Assembly (NCBI GenBank): GCA_035636095.1
Contig: DASPZU010000028.1
Coordinates: 44,696 to 108,695 of the forward strand
Origin: Gp7-AA10 sp035636095
GTDB taxonomy: Bacteria > Acidobacteriota > Thermoanaerobaculia > Gp7-AA8
Direction of reading: 5' to 3'
DNA length: 64,000 nt
Shown: piece after piece, positions 60,188 through 64,000 of the stretch
How positions within the stretch are numbered: the first letter of the stretch is position 1
Layout of the letters: each line of letters begins with the position of its first letter
Notes under the pieces: generated by a model
What the model was told of the DNA's origin: nothing
Databases searched by the model: none
Seen by the model: only the letters and a program-made list of their open reading frames with translations
Program-made: the position numbers and the translations under genes

Positions 60188-61684
60188 TCAACTGAGGCTC
60201 ACGTACGGCGCGAGTCCGTGCATTCCGCCCTCGCGTCCGTAGCCGCTCTCCTTGAATCCGCCGAAGGGGGACGAGGGATCGAACTTGTTGTAAGTGTTCG
60301 CCCAGACCACGCCGGCGCGAAGCTTGGCGGCCATCTTCAGAATCCGCGATCCCTTCTCGGTCCACACTCCGGCCGACAATCCGTAAGGTGTGTTGTTGGC
60401 CTTCTCGATGGCCTCTTCCGGCGTGCGGAAGGTGAGGACGGAGAGCACGGGACCGAAGATCTCCTCCTGCGCGATTCGGCTCGATTGCGCCACGCCCGTG
60501 AAAAATGTCGGACGGAACCAGAACCCGCGATCGGGAACGGAGCACGACGACTGGAACATCTCCGCTCCTTCCTCGATACCGCTATCGACGAGCTCCTGAA
60601 TTTTCTCGAGCTGCGCGCGTGAGTTGATCGCGCCGACATCGGTGTTCTTATCGAGCGGATTGCCGACCCGCAGCGTGCCGATGCGATCGCGCAGCTTCCG
60701 GATGATCGGCTCGACCACCGACTCCTGCACGAACAGCCGCGAACCGGCACAGCAGACGTGACCCTGATTGAAGTAGATGCCGTTGATGATGCCTTCGATG
60801 GCCTGATCGAGGGGGGCGTCCTCGAAGACGATGTTAGGCGCCTTCCCGCCTAACTCCAGCGTCAGCTTTTTTTTCGTTCCGGCAACCGCCCGCTGAATGC
60901 GCTTCCCGACTTCGGTCGATCCGGTGAACGCGATCTTGTCGACGTCTTTGTGGCCGGCCACCGCCACACCGCTGGCAGGCCCGCCTGTCACGATGTTGAC
61001 GACCCCGGCGGGAAGGCCGGCTTCCTGAATGATCTCGCCGAGAAGGAGCGATGTCAGCGGCGTGGTCTCGGCTGGCTTGAGGACGATGGTGTTGCCGGCG
61101 GCCAGCGCGGGCGCCAGCTTCCAGGCCGCCATCAGCAGCGGAAAGTTCCAGGGAATGATCTGCGCGGCAACGCCGATGGGCGCGACATTGCGATTCGGAA
61201 AAGCGTACTCCAGCTTGTCCGCCCAGCCGGCGTAGTAGAAGAAATGCGCGGCCGACAGCGGGATATCGATATCGCGCGATTCCTTGATCGGTTTGCCGCC
61301 GTTCATCGTCTCCACCACCGCCAGCGCGCGCGACTTTTCCTGAATCAGCCGCGCGATGCGGAAGATGTACTTCGCGCGCTCGCTGGGCGCGAGCTTTCGC
61401 CATACCTTCTCGTAGGCGCGGCGAGCCGCGCGCACGGCGCGGTCGACATCTTCGCTGTCGGCTTCCGCGATCTCCGCCAGGGTATCTTCAGTGGCCGGGT
61501 TGATGGTCTCGAACCAGCGCTTCGAATGCGGCTCGACGAACTCTCCCCCGATGAAGAGGTTGTACCGCGAGGCCAGCTTGAAGTGATCGGTGGCCTCGAG
61601 CGAGGGCGAATAATGCCATTCGACCAGTGAGCTGCTTGCAGCGCCGGGAGCCAGGCGATCGCGGGTTTCGAGGGTTGTTGTCAT
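60188..61684 (-). CDS. NAD(P)-dependent aldehyde dehydrogenase
   Basis: 498 residues from the ATG at 61684; an in-frame ATG at 61702 would add residues translating an A/T-rich repeat. It oxidises an aldehyde to the carboxylic acid. The catalytic Cys is Cys311 or Cys312 (GHVCCAG), the general-base Glu is in TLELGGKAPNIVF, and the NAD site is FTGSTEVGKRI. Lying after deoC, it could oxidise the acetaldehyde released from deoxyribose 5-phosphate; this is inferred from context. Confidence 0.9.
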   Translation of the reverse strand: MTTTLETRDRLAPGAASSSLVEWHYSPSLEATDHFKLASRYNLFIGGEFVEPHSKRWFETINPATEDTLAEIAEADSEDVDRAVRAARRAYEKVWRKLAPSERAKYIFRIARLIQEKSRALAVVETMNGGKPIKESRDIDIPLSAAHFFYYAGWADKLEYAFPNRNVAPIGVAAQIIPWNFPLLMAAWKLAPALAAGNTIVLKPAETTPLTSLLLGEIIQEAGLPAGVVNIVTGGPASGVAVAGHKDVDKIAFTGSTEVGKRIQRAVAGTKKKLTLELGGKAPNIVFEDAPLDQAIEGIINGIYFNQGHVCCAGSRLFVQESVVEPIIRKLRDRIGTLRVGNPLDKNTDVGAINSRAQLEKIQELVDSGIEEGAEMFQSSCSVPDRGFWFRPTFFTGVAQSSRIAQEEIFGPVLSVLTFRTPEEAIEKANNTPYGLSAGVWTEKGSRILKMAAKLRAGVVWANTYNKFDPSSPFGGFKESGYGREGGMHGLAPYVSLS

Positions 61685-61686
61685 CG

Positions 61687-61772
61687 AGATTTCAAATTTC
61701 AAATTTCAAATGAAAAATTAAGAATTAACCCCTACTATTTTTCATTCTTAATTTGAAATTTGAAATTCTTCA
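61687..61772. repeat. A/T-rich inverted repeat between deoC and the aldehyde dehydrogenase
   Basis: Left half: three copies of atttcaa, then gaaaaattaagaatt. Right half: attcttaatttgaaatttgaaa. The two pair around a cccctac centre. Very A/T-rich compared with the surrounding DNA. It starts 3 bases before the dehydrogenase start and ends by the deoC stop. Confidence 0.8.
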
Positions 61773-61774
61773 TT

Positions 61775-62737
61775 TCAGTCCAGCGTGAAATAGTCCCCAC
61801 TCTGATAGGCGCCGGTCCGTTCCTTCCGAATCTGCATCAGCACATCATTGAGCAGCGAGGAAGCGCCGAAGCGGAACAGATCGGGCGTCATCCACTCCGG
61901 TCCCATGGTCTCATAAAGGAGCACGAGATACGCCAGCGAGAGTTTGGCGTTGGAGATTCCGCCGGCCGGCTTCATGCCCACTCTCCTGCCGGTGGCATGA
62001 TGGAAGTCGCGAATGGCTTCCAGCATCACCAGCGTGACCGGAAGCGTGGCGTTGACGCCGACCTTCCCGGTCGAGGTCTTGATGAAATCGCCGCCGGCGT
62101 ACATCGCGATCAGCGACGCCTTGCGGACCTGGTCGTAATTCGCGAGCTCGCCCGTCTCGAGGATGACCTTGAGATGCGCCGGGCCACAAGCCTCTTTCAC
62201 TTCCGCGATCTCGTCGAACACTTTTTGATAATCGCCCGACAGGAACGCGCCGCGATCGATGACCATGTCGACCTCGTCCGCTCCCGCCGCCACCACCTGG
62301 CGCGTCTCCTCCACTTTGATGGAGGTGAAGGTCTGGCCGCTCGGAAATCCGGTCGCCACTGACGCCACGTGGACCCCGCTGCCGGTGAGGGCCTGCTTCA
62401 CGAACGGGATCATGGTGGGATAGACGCACACCGCGCCGACGTGGGGTATGTCGTGATCCCGCGAAGCGGGATCGGGGCGGATGGCTTTCTGGCAAAGCGC
62501 CCAAACTTTGCCACGCGTGTCTTTCCCCTCCAGCGTGGTGAGGTCCATCATGCTGATGACCAGCTTCAGGCCCCACACTTTCGACTCTTTTTTCAGCGAT
62601 CGCTTCGCCAGCGAGGCGGCGCGCTCGTCGGCGGCGACAGCGTCGACGCCGTGCGCCATCTCCAGCGCATCGGCAAGGCTGCGGCGAAACACCGCCGGCG
62701 TGAAGATCGGCGTCGATGCGACCAAAGACTCGCTCAT
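61775..62737 (-). CDS. deoC: deoxyribose-phosphate aldolase
   Basis: Cleaves 2-deoxyribose 5-phosphate to acetaldehyde and glyceraldehyde 3-phosphate. 320 residues. The Schiff-base Lys is in DFIKTSTGK, and the second catalytic Lys is in VGMKPAGGI. The acidic and substrate sites are ADEVDMVIDRGAFLSGD and VASVATGFPSGQ. Somewhat longer than the 220-260 of the short form, with an N-terminal extension of about 70 residues, as in the longer deoC group. ATG start at 62737. Confidence 0.94.
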   Translation of the reverse strand: MSESLVASTPIFTPAVFRRSLADALEMAHGVDAVAADERAASLAKRSLKKESKVWGLKLVISMMDLTTLEGKDTRGKVWALCQKAIRPDPASRDHDIPHVGAVCVYPTMIPFVKQALTGSGVHVASVATGFPSGQTFTSIKVEETRQVVAAGADEVDMVIDRGAFLSGDYQKVFDEIAEVKEACGPAHLKVILETGELANYDQVRKASLIAMYAGGDFIKTSTGKVGVNATLPVTLVMLEAIRDFHHATGRRVGMKPAGGISNAKLSLAYLVLLYETMGPEWMTPDLFRFGASSLLNDVLMQIRKERTGAYQSGDYFTLD

Positions 62738-62773
62738 GGAGCCGATTAAGTTAGCACCAATCGCGTCAGCGCG

Positions 62774-64000
62774 TTAATGCGCGACGCGGCGGCGCGCACC
62801 GACAGGATCGAGGATGCGGACCTGCCATTTGGTCGGGTTGTACGACCAGAGGTCGGACAGGAAATGTCCGGCGTAGCCGCCGAACATCACCATCTCGTCC
62901 CGCGTCACATCGTACGCGATGCGTCCGTTCTCGCGCGCAGGCGGGATGTTCTCGGCGTTGACCTGTTTCCAGGCGCTGCCGTCCCATTCCCACATGTCGT
63001 CGACGTACACCTGGACCTGCGTCGGCGTCGTGGCCGGAGGCACGGGAGGCTCGGTGTCGACGCGTAGGCCACCGAACAACAGCACGTGATTGGACCGCGG
63101 ATCCATCGCGATCTGGGCGCCGTATCGCATGCCGGGAGTGCCGCCGGTCGGATTGAGCTGCGACCATCCATTCCCGTCGAACGTCCACATGTCGTTGTAG
63201 CGCGTGACACGATCCGTCCTGGTGAGCGTGCCGATGCCACCGTAGATGACAGTCTTCTTCAGCGTCGGGTCGTACCACATCGCGGCAAGCGACCGTGCCG
63301 GAGCGGGATTCTTTTTCTGCTGCGACCACGCCGTGCCATCCCACATCCACGTCTGATCGAGATAGCAACATGAGTTGCTCGAGCCGTCGAAGCCGCCGTA
63401 CAGCACGGTCTTCTTCAAGGTCGGATCGTAGGTCATGCTCGCAAAACGGTGGAAGGGGGGAAGCGGCTTCAAACCGGTGAAGCTCTTCCACGCGGTGCCA
63501 TCCCACTCGAATGTGCTGGCGGCATCCGCGCAGACGACCACCAGCTTGCTGCGGTCAGAATCGAAGGCTGCCGTGGGTGTGCCGCAACCGACCGGACCGC
63601 CCGTGGCGGTGATTTCGTTCCACTCGCCATTGTCGTAGCGCCAGAAATCGCTGAAGGTCGTGACGTCGTCGACTCCGCCATACATCCAGACCGTGTTGTT
63701 GACGGGGTCGGTCGTGAAGGTGAACAGCGACCGCGGTCCGGGACGCGTGACATCGCTGACCGGAAGCCAGGCGCCAGCACCGTAGATCCACGTTTCGCTG
63801 AGCGGCAGGCCGATGACCGGCGAGCCGCCGAACATGGTGGTGACCTGTCGTTCGGAGTCGTAAGCGAACGCCGCACCGAACACACGGTTGTCGGCGGTGA
63901 TCAGCGTAATCTTGTTCCAGTTCGTGCCATCCCACTCATACGTCTCGTCGGCACCGACCGCATTGGTGCAAACGCCGCCGGTGTAGACCAGCGTCTGATT
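62774..64000 (-). CDS. Kelch/galactose-oxidase-like beta-propeller protein, 5' end outside window
   Basis: The frame is open to the end of the window, giving 408 visible residues. About eight repeats of some 50 residues each carry the pattern W-x-W/Y/F-D-G-x-x-W (WEWDGSAWKQV, WTFDGNGWSQL, WMWDGTAWSQQ and others), followed by a loop and a VMFGG or VVYGG strand. This is a Kelch-type propeller. It ends PVGARRRVAH. Substrate or partner unknown; such proteins are usually secreted or periplasmic. The start lies beyond the window. Confidence 0.85.
   Translation of the reverse strand, partial: NQTLVYTGGVCTNAVGADETYEWDGTNWNKITLITADNRVFGAAFAYDSERQVTTMFGGSPVIGLPLSETWIYGAGAWLPVSDVTRPGPRSLFTFTTDPVNNTVWMYGGVDDVTTFSDFWRYDNGEWNEITATGGPVGCGTPTAAFDSDRSKLVVVCADAASTFEWDGTAWKSFTGLKPLPPFHRFASMTYDPTLKKTVLYGGFDGSSNSCCYLDQTWMWDGTAWSQQKKNPAPARSLAAMWYDPTLKKTVIYGGIGTLTRTDRVTRYNDMWTFDGNGWSQLNPTGGTPGMRYGAQIAMDPRSNHVLLFGGLRVDTEPPVPPATTPTQVQVYVDDMWEWDGSAWKQVNAENIPPARENGRIAYDVTRDEMVMFGGYAGHFLSDLWSYNPTKWQVRILDPVGARRRVAH

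Overview
The window is GC-rich chromosomal DNA, most likely from an Acidobacteriota member (soil or metagenome type). The class cannot be resolved from sequence alone. The assignment rests on two paralogous Oar-like TonB-dependent receptors with an N-terminal carboxypeptidase-regulatory domain, several sulfatase-fold proteins with TPR tails, a DUF5916 barrel protein, a zinc-ribbon Ser/Thr kinase and abundant short dispersed repeats at gene borders. No phage, insertion sequence or CRISPR array is visible.

Layout. 1-4 kb is a histidine-themed run: the end of egtD, tRNA-His, hisS and hutH. 4-9.3 kb (minus) holds a DUF5916 outer-membrane protein, an S41 protease, an EnvC-like degenerate LytM factor and RNase III. 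9.4-15.8 kb has two translationally coupled sulfatase-fold/TPR lipoproteins, a TauE/SafE permease with its DUF1634 partner, and a TPR protein. 15.9-22.6 kb has two large TonB-dependent receptors, each followed by an intrinsic terminator; the second has a ydaO-type cyclic di-AMP riboswitch in its leader. 22.6-30 kb has a TMTC-like membrane/TPR protein whose end runs into tRNA-Phe, a farnesyl/geranylgeranyl diphosphate synthase, a chemoreceptor fused to a peptide-binding ABC solute-binding domain, and an EamA transporter. 30-33 kb has an ECF sigma factor, anti-sigma factor and CpxP/Spy-like cassette, then an ABC ATPase with degenerate catalytic motifs and a single-domain response regulator. 33-42 kb has a DUF3108 protein, ispH, an MFS transporter, a DUF2891 protein, an M16 peptidase pair and a radical SAM/SPASM protein. 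42-48.7 kb is a minus-strand run of a MacB-type permease, three membrane-fusion proteins, an AI-2E family exporter and a LuxR-type regulator. 48.7-57.3 kb has an rfbC-like epimerase, tRNA-Asp next to a decayed nucleotidyltransferase module, a flippase-like membrane protein, a Ser/Thr kinase, a cupredoxin, metG and a third sulfatase-fold protein. 57.4-64 kb (minus) has a Kelch-type propeller protein (runs off the window), deoC, a full aldehyde dehydrogenase, a half-length aldehyde dehydrogenase, a lipoprotein and a frameshifted gene.

How genes work together. deoC plus the aldehyde dehydrogenase could take deoxyribose 5-phosphate to acetaldehyde and then acetate. The sigma, anti-sigma and CpxP-like genes look like an envelope-stress module. 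The three fusion proteins and the permease look like parts of a tripartite exporter with no ATPase in the window. EnvC-like protein, S41 protease and RNase III form a housekeeping envelope/RNA group.

A recurring oddity is that short palindromic or tandem repeats of at least eight sequence types fill gene borders and several times enter coding frames, supplying signal-peptide residues of an EnvC-like protein, a sulfatase-fold lipoprotein and a membrane-fusion protein.
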